From VRUE01 sp035997045 (lineage in GTDB: Bacteria; Actinomycetota; Thermoleophilia; Solirubrobacterales; 70-9): a DNA stretch of 57,604 nt. The notes below the pieces were generated by a model that was not told the DNA's origin, made no database searches, and was given only the letters and a program-made list of their open reading frames with translations. Positions 16,741-28,259 of the stretch are shown here, in pieces. A program made the position numbers and the translations under genes. Location: the NCBI GenBank assembly GCA_035997045.1, contig DASYIY010000093.1, forward strand, positions 1-57,604. The letters are read 5' to 3'. Each line of letters starts with the position of its first letter. The stretch's first letter is position 1.

Positions 16741-19578
16741 ATGGGTTCAGGAGCAGGGGTTTTTAGGTTGCTTGCGAGGATCGCCGCCGCCGTCGCCATG
16801 GCACTGGCCGTCGTGGCGCCCGCCGCATCCGCTGCCCCCGAAATCATCGCCCCACAGAGCCATCCCCCCAAAGCGGACGACGGCTGGCAGGCAGGGACCT
16901 GCTTCTCGGATCCCTGTTCGGTCGACACGCCGTCGCTCTTCTACGAACAGGCGGCGGGACACCCCCAGGACGGCTTCACCCAGTTCATCGTCAAGCACAC
17001 GACGACCGAAGTCGGCCCGATCAAACTCGAAGAACCTGTCGGCGACATCAGGACGGTCCGCGTCGACCTGCCGGCCGGCCTCAGCGTCAACCCGCAGGCC
17101 ACGGCCCAGTGCCCACAGACAACCTTCGAAACGAGCCCGCTCGCTTGTCCCGCCGGTTCCAAAGTGGGCACGAGCTTGGCCACGGCGGCGCTGGCGGGCG
17201 TCGTCTCGCCGCAGCTACCGGCGATCGTCTACAACATCGAACCGCCCAGCGGAGAGCCGGCCCGCTTCGGGTTCAACCTGCTCGACAACAACGTTTACCT
17301 GAAGGCGGGTGTCGCTTGGGATAGCAATTACCACGAGTTCTTCACGATCGATGCGCCGACGTCGCCGGTTGGCCATGTGCTGAAAAACCGCCTCACCTTC
17401 GAAGGTCGCGCCGGCAACGGGACCTTCATCACCACTCCGACCACCTGCTTCGATTGGACTCAACCCCAGTTCAAAAGCGTCTACTCGACCTTCCTGCGCG
17501 CCGATGGTCACGGCGAATTCGAAGACCCCAGCTTCCCCAACGGCTCGCCCTTCATCGAGTCCGAACTGCCGCCGAACACGAGCCCGAAGGAATGCGACAG
17601 CATCCCCTTCAAACCGTCGGTCGCGGCGGCTCCGAATACGCCCCAGACCGACTCGCCCTCCGGTGCTGGAGTCACGGTCAACGTCCCCTTCGAAGTGCCG
17701 ACGGCGGGGGAACTGCTGCAGTTGAAAACCAAGCAGGCGAGCTCGCAGCTGCGAACGGCCAGGGTGTCCCTGCCGACCGGCATGGGTCTCAACCCTTCGG
17801 CCGCAAACGGCCTCCAGGCTTGCGCCGACAAACAGTTCGGCAAGGGCACTCGAAGCCCGATTACCTGCCCGGCGGCATCGATCGTCGGCAGCGTGGCCGT
17901 TGACACACCGCCGCTCCCCGACGGTTCGCTCAATGGCAATGTCTACCTCGGCCAGCAGCTCAGTCGCGACCCTGCCTCCGGCCAGGAGTACCGGATCTTC
18001 GTCGACGCCAAGTCCGACCGCTACGGAATCGACGCGAGGCTGATCGGCAACGTCAGCGCCGACCCGCAGACCGGGCAGCTGACCACAACCTTTGCCGAAA
18101 ACCCCCAGGTCCCCTTCAGCTCGTTCCGGCTCAAGTTCAAAGACGGGCCGGGGGCCCCCCTGACCAGCCCGCCCACCTGCGGTCCGAACAAAACGACTTC
18201 CCAGATGACCCCGTGGTCGGGCAACCCGGCGGCGACGCCCGGCGATGGCTTCACCCTGACCAATGCTCCCGGTGGCGGTCCCTGCGCGAAAACGCTGGCG
18301 GCCCGCCCGTTCGCGCCGGGCTTCAGCGCCAAATCGACCAACCCGAAAGGCGGCGAATACACCCACGTCGTCGTCGGGGCCACCCGTTCCGACGGCAACC
18401 AGGAGCTGAAGGGCGTCGATATCAATCTGCCGCCGGGCCTGACCGCGAAGCTCGCCGGCGTCCGTTACTGCCCTGGGGCAACGATCGCCGCCGCCGCGGT
18501 CAACAGCGGCGCGGCTGAGGCGGCGAATCCGAGCTGCCCGGGCTCGAGCCTCGTCGGCGCCGCCTCGATCGCCTCGGGCAGCGGCCCGAACCCGCTCCAC
18601 CTCAGTGGAAAAGCCTTCCTCGCAGGGCGCTATCACGGCGCCCCCCTTTCCCTGGCAGTGATCACCCCCGCCACGGCCGGGCCGTTCGATCTCGGAACGG
18701 TCGTGGTGCGGGTGGCACTGTTCGTCGACCCGGAAACGGCGCAGGTACACGCCGTCTCCGACCCGCTCCCGCATGTCTTCGGCGGCGCCCTGGTCGACCT
18801 GCGCTCGGTCTCGGTCAACCTCGATCGCAAAAACTTTGCGCTCAACCCGACCAACTGCTCGGCGATGAGCTTTGCCGGAGCGCTGCACGGCGGCGGCGCC
18901 AACCCGCTCGACCCGGCCGCCTTCAGCACCGTGCCGGTATCGGCACCGTTCAAGGTCAACGGCTGCGAGAACCTCGACTTCAAGCCGAAGCTGTTCATGC
19001 GGGTCTTCGGCGGGACGCGCCGGGCGAAAAGCCCGAAGCTGCGCGCCGTCCTCGTCGCCCGCGACGGCGACGCCAACATCGGCCGCGCCTCGGTCAAGCT
19101 GCCGAAGCCGCTGATCCTCGAACAGGCCAGCCTGGCCAACGTCTGCACCCGGGTGCAGTTCGCCGCGAACGACTGTCCCAAGGACTCGATCTACGGCTTC
19201 GCCGAAGCGACCACGCCCTTGCTCGACGGGCCGCTGAAAGGACCGGTCTACCTGCGCTCCTCGAGTCACGAACTGCCGGACATGGTTGCTGCCCTGAACG
19301 GCCAGGTCGACGTCGTCCTCGACGGTCGCATCGACAGCGTCAAAGGCCAGCTGCGCACGACCTTCGACACCGTGCCCGACGTGCCGGTCTCCAAGTTCGC
19401 CGTCACCATCCGCGGCGGCAAGAAGAAGGGACTACTGGTCAACTCGAGCAATCTTTGCGCGAAGAAGTACAAGGTCATCGCCCGCTTCACCGGCCAGAAC
19501 GGCAAGAAGGCGAATCAGAAGCCAAAGCTGCGCACCCCGTGCAAGAAGAAGCACAAGGGTAAGCACCACAAGCGCTGA
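16741..19578 (+). CDS. Large secreted repeat protein of unknown function
   Basis: 945 aa from ATG 16741. An earlier in-frame ATG at 16717 lacks a ribosome site, whereas GGGAAGGGG precedes 16741. Signal peptide ends near PAASAAPE. At least four copies of a module are visible. Each begins with a 'DLPAGLSVNP', 'SLPTGMGLNP', 'NLPPGLTAKL' or 'KLPKPLILEQ' strand, continues to a C..(A/T)..CP..S.(V/Y)G signature, and several then have 'GPVYL' / 'QLRTTF-VP-VP-S-F' strands. The C-terminus is Lys/His-rich (KKKHKGKHHKR). No sortase motif or membrane anchor. Probably a cell-surface or extracellular beta-rich protein; role unknown. Confidence 0.88.
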   Translation: MGSGAGVFRLLARIAAAVAMALAVVAPAASAAPEIIAPQSHPPKADDGWQAGTCFSDPCSVDTPSLFYEQAAGHPQDGFTQFIVKHTTTEVGPIKLEEPVGDIRTVRVDLPAGLSVNPQATAQCPQTTFETSPLACPAGSKVGTSLATAALAGVVSPQLPAIVYNIEPPSGEPARFGFNLLDNNVYLKAGVAWDSNYHEFFTIDAPTSPVGHVLKNRLTFEGRAGNGTFITTPTTCFDWTQPQFKSVYSTFLRADGHGEFEDPSFPNGSPFIESELPPNTSPKECDSIPFKPSVAAAPNTPQTDSPSGAGVTVNVPFEVPTAGELLQLKTKQASSQLRTARVSLPTGMGLNPSAANGLQACADKQFGKGTRSPITCPAASIVGSVAVDTPPLPDGSLNGNVYLGQQLSRDPASGQEYRIFVDAKSDRYGIDARLIGNVSADPQTGQLTTTFAENPQVPFSSFRLKFKDGPGAPLTSPPTCGPNKTTSQMTPWSGNPAATPGDGFTLTNAPGGGPCAKTLAARPFAPGFSAKSTNPKGGEYTHVVVGATRSDGNQELKGVDINLPPGLTAKLAGVRYCPGATIAAAAVNSGAAEAANPSCPGSSLVGAASIASGSGPNPLHLSGKAFLAGRYHGAPLSLAVITPATAGPFDLGTVVVRVALFVDPETAQVHAVSDPLPHVFGGALVDLRSVSVNLDRKNFALNPTNCSAMSFAGALHGGGANPLDPAAFSTVPVSAPFKVNGCENLDFKPKLFMRVFGGTRRAKSPKLRAVLVARDGDANIGRASVKLPKPLILEQASLANVCTRVQFAANDCPKDSIYGFAEATTPLLDGPLKGPVYLRSSSHELPDMVAALNGQVDVVLDGRIDSVKGQLRTTFDTVPDVPVSKFAVTIRGGKKKGLLVNSSNLCAKKYKVIARFTGQNGKKANQKPKLRTPCKKKHKGKHHKR

Positions 19579-19583
19579 AAGCG

Positions 19584-20288
19584 CTAGATCGGCTGGCTGG
19601 TCGGGCGAATCAGGATCTCGTTGACGTCGACGCCGGGGCGCTGTTCGAGGGCGTAGAGCACCGCTTTGGCGATGTCGTCGCCCTGCAGCGCCCACTCGCC
19701 GGGGCGGTTGTCGAAGAAAGGGGTGTCGGTCATTCCCGGCTCGATCAGGGTGACCTTGATGTCGCGGTTCTCGTGAATCTGGCGCAATTCCGCCCGCAGC
19801 GACTCGCTGATCGCCGTCGCCGCCCACTTGGTTGCCGAGTACATCGAGCCGGGCAGCGCCCGCCTGCCGGCCACCGAGCTGGTGATCACGAAGTGGCCGT
19901 CGCCGCGCTCGAGCAGGTGGGGGAGGGTGGCGCGGATCGTCAGGCCGACGCCGTAGACATTGGTCAGGACCATCGAGCGCCAGTGCTCGGGCGACTCCTC
20001 GAGGAAGCCACGCGAGGCGCCGAAGCCGGCGTTGGCGAAGACCACGTCGATACGGCCAAAGCCCTTGATCGCCGCAGCGGCCATCGCCTCGACCTGGTCC
20101 CACTCGGTGACGTCGCAACGAACGGCAAGCGCCCGCTCCTCGCCGCCAAGCTCATCAACAAGCTCCTCCAGCGGCTCCAACCGCCGCGCCGCAAGCACCA
20201 ATCGGTACTTGGAGGCCGCAGCACGCGCCGTCGCAGCCCCAATCCCACTGGAAGCTCCGGTAATAAGCAGCACTGGATCGTCACTCAT
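19584..20288 (-). CDS. Short-chain dehydrogenase/reductase
   Basis: 234 aa classical SDR. NAD(P)-binding GASSGIG near the N-terminus, ARRLEPLEELVDEL (Arg pair suggests NADPH), CDVTEWDQVEAM, NAGFG, catalytic Ser in ITSSVAGRRALPG and YSATKWA (Tyr-x3-Lys), then EPGMTDTPFF. Substrate cannot be read. Its promoter region carries the long hairpin at 20319-20386. Confidence 0.93.
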   Translation of the reverse strand: MSDDPVLLITGASSGIGAATARAAASKYRLVLAARRLEPLEELVDELGGEERALAVRCDVTEWDQVEAMAAAAIKGFGRIDVVFANAGFGASRGFLEESPEHWRSMVLTNVYGVGLTIRATLPHLLERGDGHFVITSSVAGRRALPGSMYSATKWAATAISESLRAELRQIHENRDIKVTLIEPGMTDTPFFDNRPGEWALQGDDIAKAVLYALEQRPGVDVNEILIRPTSQPI

Positions 20289-20318
20289 TTGCCGATTCTC
20301 GCAACTCCGGCCCGTCGA

Positions 20319-20386
20319 GAGCGAGCGGACGGGGGTCAGCGGACACTCAGCGCGAAGCGCGTCCGCTGACCCCCGCCCGCTCGCTC
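20319..20386. repeat. Long hairpin (REP/MITE-like palindrome)
   Basis: Two 26-bp arms (20319-20344 and 20361-20386) are reverse complements with one mismatch. The 16-nt loop itself contains GCGCGAAGCGC, which can extend the hairpin. It sits in the 127-bp gap between the divergent SDR and ccmE genes, so it overlaps both promoter regions and cannot be a simple terminator. Confidence 0.8.
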
Positions 20387-20415
20387 ACCCAACCCAGTTG
20401 CGATAATCCCGATTC

Positions 20416-20807
20416 GTGGATCCTCAGCGCAAGCGAAAGATCCGGCTCGTGGTCGCCCTCAGCGTCGCCGTTCTACTGGCAGCGGCGCTCGTCTACACCT
20501 CTTTCAGCGCCGCCAGCGAGGCGAAGGAGCCCTCGCAGCTGCTCAGCGCTGCGCCCGGAACCAGCTACGACCTGACCGGCAAGGTCGTGCCGGGGTCGAT
20601 CCGCCATGACGGCCAGGAATTGCGCTTTCGGGTTGCGGATCGCGAAGGCGGCGGCCCCACCCTCCCGGTCACCTACAGCGGCACCGTTCCGGACCCGTTC
20701 CGCGGCGGTCGCGAGATTGTCCTCACCGGGGAAGTCGAGCACGGCACCTTCATCGGCGAACGCGACACGCTGGTGACCAAGTGCCCGTCGAAGTTCACCA
20801 CCTCGGA

Positions 20808-20811
<4 letters not shown>
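20416..20811 (+). CDS. ccmE: Cytochrome c maturation heme chaperone CcmE
   Basis: 131 aa. One membrane anchor (IRLVVALSVAVLLAAALVY) and an external OB-fold (YDLTGKVVPGSIRHDGQELRFRVAD...VTYSGTVPDPFRGGREIVLTGEV). The heme-attachment motif sits at the C-terminus. Where most CcmE proteins have HxxxY and a minority CxxxY, this one reads CPSKF (Cys123, Phe127), so the usual tyrosine is absent. The GTG start is supported by the basic leader DPQRKRK. Stop overlaps the ccmF start (ATGA). Confidence 0.93.
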
Positions 20812-23246
<2,435 letters not shown>

Positions 23247-23253
23247 TCGGCGC

Positions 23254-23478
23254 CTAGACCTTCAGCAGGACGATCGTGTTGACCGCGAAGAGGATCGCGA
23301 AGAAGATCGTCGCGCGGTCGAGGTTGCGCTCGACCATCGAGCCACCGCTGAAGCCACCACCGCCGCCACCGATGCCGAAGGCGCCGGAGAGGCCGGTGTC
23401 TTTTCCTGAGTGCAGCAAGATCAGGAAGATCAGCACGGCGGAGATGATTACTTGGATGAAGCCCAAAAAGGTTTCCAC
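23254..23478 (-). CDS. secG: Preprotein translocase subunit SecG
   Basis: 74 aa with two membrane helices (FLGFIQVIISAVLIFLILLH and ATIFFAILFAVNTIVLLKV) around the typical Gly-rich loop SGAFGIGGGGGGFSGGS and the ERNLDRAT segment. Part of the SecYEG channel. Stands alone, convergent with ccmF. Confidence 0.93.
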   Translation of the reverse strand: METFLGFIQVIISAVLIFLILLHSGKDTGLSGAFGIGGGGGGFSGGSMVERNLDRATIFFAILFAVNTIVLLKV

Positions 23479-23542
23479 GGGGCGGATGGTAGCGGCCTGA
23501 ATGCAACGACGTAGCTGACATTTAGCCGCGCCTTGTTGCGCT

Positions 23543-23571
23543 GATTTACAAAGATCGCTATCTTGTAAATC
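23543..23571. promoter_or_regulatory. Palindromic operator upstream of alkB
   Basis: GATTTACAAAGAT (23543-23555), CGCT, then ATCTTGTAAATC (23560-23571) form an inverted repeat with one extra A in the left arm. It ends 40 bp before the alkB ATG. Size and symmetry suit a TetR-family dimer, most simply the TetR protein encoded third in the same operon. Confidence 0.65.
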
Positions 23572-23611
23572 AAGAAGACGCTCTCGGGGTATTTGACAAG
23601 GAGGTGCAGCG

Positions 23612-24802
23612 ATGGAGGCCGCAACGCATAGCCACGATCATGGGCCGGCGATCGAGCTCAACCCGGCCACCTGGAAGGACGCCAAGCGCTACGCCTGGCT
23701 GATGGGATTGGTCATCCCGTTCGCCCCCTTCATCGCCTGGGCCAGCGTCGAAGTCACCGGCGTCGAGGCCTTCTGGTTCTTCGGGCCGCTACTCGTCTTC
23801 GTCGCCTTCCCGCTGCTCGACATCGCGATCGGGGTGGACCCGAGCAACCCGCCCGACAGCATCCTCAAGTGGCTCGAGCAGGACCGCTACTACCGCTGGT
23901 GCACCTACCTCTTCATCCCGGTCCAGTACGCCGGCCTCGTCTTCGCCTGCTGGCTTTGGTCCAGCGGTGACCTCTCTGTTCTCGAGAGCCTCGGCCTGGC
24001 GGTGACGATGGGGGTGGTCGGCGGGATCGCGATCAACACCGCCCACGAGCTCGGTCACAAGCGCGAGAACTCGGAGCGCTGGCTGAGCCGGGTGGCGCTG
24101 GCGCAGACCGGCTACGGGCACTTCTTCATCGAGCACAACCGCGGCCACCACGTCCGCGTCGCCACTCCGGAGGACCCGGCCAGCTCGCGGCTGGGGGAGA
24201 GCTTCTGGGCCTTCCTGCCGCGCACCGTTGCCGGCAGCCTGCGCTCGGCCTGGGGGATCGAGTGCGGCCGCCTCGACCGCATGGGCAAGTCGCACTGGAC
24301 GCTGCGCAACGACGTGCTCGGCGCCTGGGCGATGACGGTGGCGCTGTTCGCGACGCTGGCGATCGTCTTCGGCCCGGTCGTGCTGCCTTACCTGCTGCTG
24401 CAGGCGGTGCTCGGCTTCTCGCTGCTGGAGGTCGTCAACTACCTCGAGCACTACGGCCTGCTGCGCCAGCGCAAGGAGGACGGCCGCTACGAGCGCTGCC
24501 GCCCCGAGCACAGCTGGAACAGCAACAACGTCGCCTCAAACGTGCTGCTTTACCACCTGCAGCGCCACAGCGATCACCACGCCAACCCGACCCGTCGCTA
24601 CCAGGCGCTGCGCCACGTCGAGGAGGCGCCGCAGCTGCCCACCGGCTACGCCGGGATGATCGTGCTCGCCTGGGTGCCGCCGCTGTGGCGGCGGGTGATG
24701 GACCCGCGCCTGGTCGAGCACTTCGACGGCGACCTCAGCCGGGCCAACATCCAGCCGCGCAAGCGCGACCGCATCCTCGCCCGCTACGGAGCCGCCTCGT
24801 GA
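23612..24802 (+). CDS. alkB: Alkane 1-monooxygenase (AlkB-type, membrane diiron)
   Basis: 396 aa integral membrane diiron hydroxylase that oxidises the terminal carbon of alkanes using electrons from rubredoxin. All histidine boxes are present: HELGHK (145-150), EHNRGHH (174-180) and LQRHSDHHANP, plus the AlkB-specific NYLEHYGLLRQ. About six membrane helices. ATG at 23612 preceded by AAGGAGGTG. Its stop overlaps the rubredoxin start (GTGA). Confidence 0.96.
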   Translation: MEAATHSHDHGPAIELNPATWKDAKRYAWLMGLVIPFAPFIAWASVEVTGVEAFWFFGPLLVFVAFPLLDIAIGVDPSNPPDSILKWLEQDRYYRWCTYLFIPVQYAGLVFACWLWSSGDLSVLESLGLAVTMGVVGGIAINTAHELGHKRENSERWLSRVALAQTGYGHFFIEHNRGHHVRVATPEDPASSRLGESFWAFLPRTVAGSLRSAWGIECGRLDRMGKSHWTLRNDVLGAWAMTVALFATLAIVFGPVVLPYLLLQAVLGFSLLEVVNYLEHYGLLRQRKEDGRYERCRPEHSWNSNNVASNVLLYHLQRHSDHHANPTRRYQALRHVEEAPQLPTGYAGMIVLAWVPPLWRRVMDPRLVEHFDGDLSRANIQPRKRDRILARYGAAS

Positions 24803-24978
24803 GTCGCTGGCGCTGCCCCTCCTGCGGCTACGTCTATGACGAGCAGGCGGGGCACCCGCGCGAGGGCTTCCCGGCGGGGACGCCGTGGAGCGAGGTGCCC
24901 GACGAGTGGGCCTGCCCCGACTGCGGAGTGCGCGACAAGGTCGATTTCGAGCCCGACGAGGGCGGCGCCGGCGAGTGA
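24799..24978 (+). CDS. Rubredoxin
   Basis: 59 aa iron-sulfur electron carrier with a single Fe bound by two CxxC pairs (CPSCGY and CPDCGV) around the usual PEGTP/W-like loop (GFPAGTPWSEVPDEWACPDCG). Expected to pass electrons to the adjacent AlkB. GTG start overlaps the alkB stop and its own stop overlaps the TetR start, so the three genes are translated together. No rubredoxin reductase gene is nearby. Confidence 0.96.
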   Translation: MSRWRCPSCGYVYDEQAGHPREGFPAGTPWSEVPDEWACPDCGVRDKVDFEPDEGGAGE

Positions 24979-25607
24979 CCGCTTCCGCTGAGACGATTCC
25001 GGCGGTGGCCACCGCTCGCACGCCCTACCCGCAGGCCGCGCGCGCGCTGCTGCGCGAGACCCTCTTCGGCGCCGCCCGCGACGAGCTGCAGAGCCGCGCC
25101 TGGTCGGAGATCACGATGTCGGCGATCGCCGGCGCCGCCGGCGTCAGCCGCCAGACCCTCTACAAGGAGTTCGGCAGCCGCGACGAGTTCGGCCAGGCCT
25201 TCGTCATCCACGAGGGCGAACGCTTCCTCGACGGCGTCGAGGCCGCCGTGCGCGAGCACCTCGACGACCCCCGCGCCGCCGTCGGCGCCGCGCTCAAAAC
25301 CTTCCTCGTCACCGCCGGCGAGGACCCCCTTGTCCGCATCCTGCTCAGCGACGACGGCACCGGCGGCATGCTCCCCTTCGTCACCACCCAGGGCATGCCC
25401 GTGGTCCAGTGGGCCACCGCCCGCCTCACCGCGACGATCGAGCAGGGCTGGCCGCAGGCTCCCGCCGACAAGGTCAGCCTCCTCGCCGAGTCCCTGGTCC
25501 GCCTCGCAATCAGCTACATCACCGCCCCGAGTGGTCCCCCGGAGACCACCGCCGTCCAGGCCGGCGAGCTGCTCGGCCCGTTCATAGACAAGGCGCTGGG
25601 CAGCTAG
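24975..25607 (+). CDS. TetR-family regulator (AlkX-like position)
   Basis: 210 aa. N-terminal helix-turn-helix (ALLRETLFGAARDELQSRAWSEITMSAIAGAAGVSRQTLYKEFGSRDEF) followed by a helical ligand domain. GTG at 24975 overlaps the rubredoxin TGA. As the third gene of the alkB-rubredoxin operon it probably senses an alkane-derived fatty acid and represses the operon through the palindrome at 23543-23571. Confidence 0.92.
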   Translation: MTASAETIPAVATARTPYPQAARALLRETLFGAARDELQSRAWSEITMSAIAGAAGVSRQTLYKEFGSRDEFGQAFVIHEGERFLDGVEAAVREHLDDPRAAVGAALKTFLVTAGEDPLVRILLSDDGTGGMLPFVTTQGMPVVQWATARLTATIEQGWPQAPADKVSLLAESLVRLAISYITAPSGPPETTAVQAGELLGPFIDKALGS

Positions 25608-26755
25608 CTCGCGCCCGGCTCTCGCGGCTTCGAAGAGCGAGGGGATTTGCCGTAGTAGACGGCGAAGCGCCGGCTGAAGCCATGGCGCTCGTAGAAGCGC
25701 TGGGCGTTGACATTGGTGACCGTGGTGGCGATCGCCATCTCCTCTACGCCGAGCTCGGCGAGGCGTTGCCAGGTGGCCTCGAGCAAGGACACGCCTATTC
25801 CTTTGCCGCGCTGTCCGGCCAGGACGGAGAGGGTCTCCAGCTCGGCCAGGCGGTCGCCCGTTGCCCAGCTCGCGTAGGGCATGCCGGTCGTGACGCAGGC
25901 GTAGCCGACTGGGTCGCCGTCGGCTTCGGCGATGACGAAGAACGTGTCTTGGTCCTCGAGCCAGTGCTCGTACTTCGAGCGGCGGATGCGCCAGGCGTCG
26001 GCGGTGGCGCGTGGGGGAGTGCCGGGACCGAGCTCGGGAGTGATCTCGGCGTGGTGCGCCTGCAGGGCGTTCCAGACCGGCTCCAGGGCGGCGAGATCCT
26101 CAACCGAGTCGGCGTAGCGCAGGGTCAGGCCCTGACCGGGGTCCGGCGGGTCCGCCGGCCTGCCGCCGCGGGCCAGGCGTCCCTCCAGGCTGGCTTTGAC
26201 CTCGGGCCACTCGGAGTCGATCACGCTGAAGCAGGCCGAGTCCCGCACGCCGACGCTTGGCGTGATCTTGTGGTTTCGCATGGTTCCCTCGAACTTGGCG
26301 GGGAGGGCGGCGAGCGCAGCACATGAGCGCTCGTTGCGGGTGTCGGTCTTGAACTCGACCCGCAGGCAGTCGAGCGCCTCGAAGGCGTGGCGCATCATCA
26401 GCAGCTTCGCCTCGACGTTGGCGCCGCTGCGCCAGGCGCTTGGGTTGAGCCAGGTCCAGCCGATCTCGACCACGCGGTCGAAGGGGCGGACGTTGAGGTA
26501 GCGACTGCTGCCGATCACGCGACCACTGCCAATGTCGCGGGTGACGAAGGTGCCCTCCTTGCCCGACCGTTCGCCCTCCCGAGTCAGCTCGATCCAGAGA
26601 TCGAACCTCTCGCGCTCGTTCAGGTTGGCGAGCCAGGTCCAGATCTCGGGCGCCTGCGCTGCCTCCCAAAGTTCCTCGACGTGCTCCTCGCCGAAGGGCT
26701 CGAGCACGACGATCGACCCTTCGAGGCGTTCGGTCAGGTTCTCCACGGCGGCCAT
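25604..26755 (-). CDS. Tandem GNAT acetyltransferase
   Basis: 383 aa with two GNAT domains. The N-terminal half is RimJ/RimL-like (LEPFGEEHVEELWEAAQAPEIWTWL ... ANVEAKLLMMRHAFEALDCLRVEFKTDTRNERSCAALAAL). The C-terminal half is a typical single-domain GNAT with the acetyl-CoA loop QRGKGIGVSLLEATW and NVNAQRFYERHGF. Substrate unknown. In the N-terminal domain the acetyl-CoA loop is poorly conserved, so only the C-terminal half may be catalytic. Its end overlaps the TetR gene end by 4 bp. Confidence 0.88.
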   Translation of the reverse strand: MAAVENLTERLEGSIVVLEPFGEEHVEELWEAAQAPEIWTWLANLNERERFDLWIELTREGERSGKEGTFVTRDIGSGRVIGSSRYLNVRPFDRVVEIGWTWLNPSAWRSGANVEAKLLMMRHAFEALDCLRVEFKTDTRNERSCAALAALPAKFEGTMRNHKITPSVGVRDSACFSVIDSEWPEVKASLEGRLARGGRPADPPDPGQGLTLRYADSVEDLAALEPVWNALQAHHAEITPELGPGTPPRATADAWRIRRSKYEHWLEDQDTFFVIAEADGDPVGYACVTTGMPYASWATGDRLAELETLSVLAGQRGKGIGVSLLEATWQRLAELGVEEMAIATTVTNVNAQRFYERHGFSRRFAVYYGKSPRSSKPREPGAS

Positions 26756-26797
26756 TCTGGCAACGGAGGACGAGCCTTGCGAGGACCGCGCTCGCGC

Positions 26798-27547
26798 TCA
26801 AAGCTGGGCGCGGACGAGGCGCAGGCCGATGTCGAGCTCCGCCTGCGTGCGCAGGTGGCCGTACTTCTCGTCCCAGCGCCCGCTCTCGAGATCGGCTTGC
26901 AGGCGCTCGAGCCCGCGCTCGGCGGCGCCGGGCGGCATCCGGTGCCAGATCGAGCTGGCGCGGCGGACCTCGGAGTCGAGCAGCCACTCCGGGCGATCCC
27001 AGAGGGCGATCGTGAAGCCGTCGAGGCAGCCGCGCGGCACCGGAACGGGGTCGAGCTCGGCGCTCGGCAGACCGGCGCGAAGCCGCGCCGGCGATGGCAT
27101 CACCTCGCGGTCCATCGAGCCGGCTTCGGGGAAGTAGTCGTCGATCAGCCAGGCCTCCGAGGCGGCCTCGGCGTCGAGCGTCAGCAGCACGATCCTGCGC
27201 CGGGCTACGCGTCGCATCTCAGCCAGGCCGGCCTCGAGGTCGGGCCAGTGGTGAATCGTCAGCACGCCCATCGCCGCGTCGACGCTCTTGTCGTCGAGCG
27301 GCAGGGCTTCGGCGATGCCTTCGAGCGCGGGTGCCGCCTGCGGCGGGCGCTGGGCGATCATCACCGGGGATGGCTCGACCGCAATGACCTCGCGGTCGGC
27401 CGGCTCGTAGGAGCCTGCGCCCGCGCCCACGTTGACGACGCTTTGGGCGTCGCCGAGCGCCGCCCAGATCGCCGCCTCGATCCGCGGCTCGGGCTGGCGG
27501 AAGTCGGTGTAGTTGAGGCCCATGCGGTTGTAGGTCGGGCTGCTCAT
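26798..27547 (-). CDS. SAM-dependent methyltransferase
   Basis: 249 aa class I methyltransferase. Motif I VVNVGAGAGSYEP, acidic strand VIAVEPSPVMIAQRP, GIAEALPLDDKSVDAAMGVLTIHHWPDLEAGLAEMRRV. Starts with YNRMGLNYTDFRQPEPRIEAAIWAAL, common in methyltransferases of the UbiE/menaquinone group, but the substrate is open. ATG at 27547 overlaps the TetR stop, making a TetR-methyltransferase pair. Confidence 0.9.
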   Translation of the reverse strand: MSSPTYNRMGLNYTDFRQPEPRIEAAIWAALGDAQSVVNVGAGAGSYEPADREVIAVEPSPVMIAQRPPQAAPALEGIAEALPLDDKSVDAAMGVLTIHHWPDLEAGLAEMRRVARRRIVLLTLDAEAASEAWLIDDYFPEAGSMDREVMPSPARLRAGLPSAELDPVPVPRGCLDGFTIALWDRPEWLLDSEVRRASSIWHRMPPGAAERGLERLQADLESGRWDEKYGHLRTQAELDIGLRLVRAQL

Positions 27548-28218
27548 GAGGCTGAACGCGCTCCTTTTTTGCCAGGTTCGCCATCTCCCGAGCCGTGCTC
27601 GTGCAGGAGCTTGATCAGCAATTCGACGAAGTCGCCGTAGGCGTCCTCGCGCACGGCGCCGGGGCTGACCAGCGCTTCGATCGCCAGGCCGATCCCGAGC
27701 GCCCGCAGGATCAGCGCGAGTTCGTCGGGAGTGAGGGCGGCCTCGATTCCCTCGAGCTCCTGGTAGTGGGCGATGTAGGCGGCGATCGCCTCGCGCAGGG
27801 CGGCGGAGCGGGTGCCGAACCGTTCGGCCAGCTTGGGGTCGCGTCCAGCGTGGGCGACGAACTCCATGTGCAGGAGGAAGGACTCGCGATCCTTCGCGAA
27901 GCGCTCCATCCACTGGTCGGCGAGGGCGCGGGCCCGGATCTCTATCGGTGTGTCCTGGGGGAGGGTCGCCTGGGTCTCGGCGAGCTCGCGCGCCCGCTCG
28001 GCCATGTACTCCTCGAGCACGGCGAGGAAGAGGTCGGCCTTGCCGTCGAAGTTCGAGTAAACGGCGCCGTGCGAGTAGCCCGCCTGCTCGGCGATCTCCT
28101 CGACCGAGGCGCCCTTGTAGCCGCGGCGGCCGAAGACCGTGGCGGCGGTGGCGAGCAGCTCGGCGCGGGTGCGGGCCTGCTTCTCGGCGCGGGTCTCTCT
28201 TTTCGGTTCGCCTCTCAT
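27544..28218 (-). CDS. TetR-family regulator
   Basis: 224 aa. Helix-turn-helix at TRAELLATAATVFGRRGYKGASVEEIAEQAGYSHGAVYSNFDGKADLFLAVLEEY; helical C-terminal domain with FLLHMEFVAHAGRDPKLAERF, common in this subgroup. It is divergent from pdxH with a 41-bp AT-rich gap containing the palindrome GATTGCAATC (28222-28231), a possible operator for both directions. Confidence 0.92.
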   Translation of the reverse strand: MRGEPKRETRAEKQARTRAELLATAATVFGRRGYKGASVEEIAEQAGYSHGAVYSNFDGKADLFLAVLEEYMAERARELAETQATLPQDTPIEIRARALADQWMERFAKDRESFLLHMEFVAHAGRDPKLAERFGTRSAALREAIAAYIAHYQELEGIEAALTPDELALILRALGIGLAIEALVSPGAVREDAYGDFVELLIKLLHEHGSGDGEPGKKGARSAS

Positions 28219-28259
28219 TCAGATTGCAATCCCCATTTGAATTATGATACCAATCTCAT

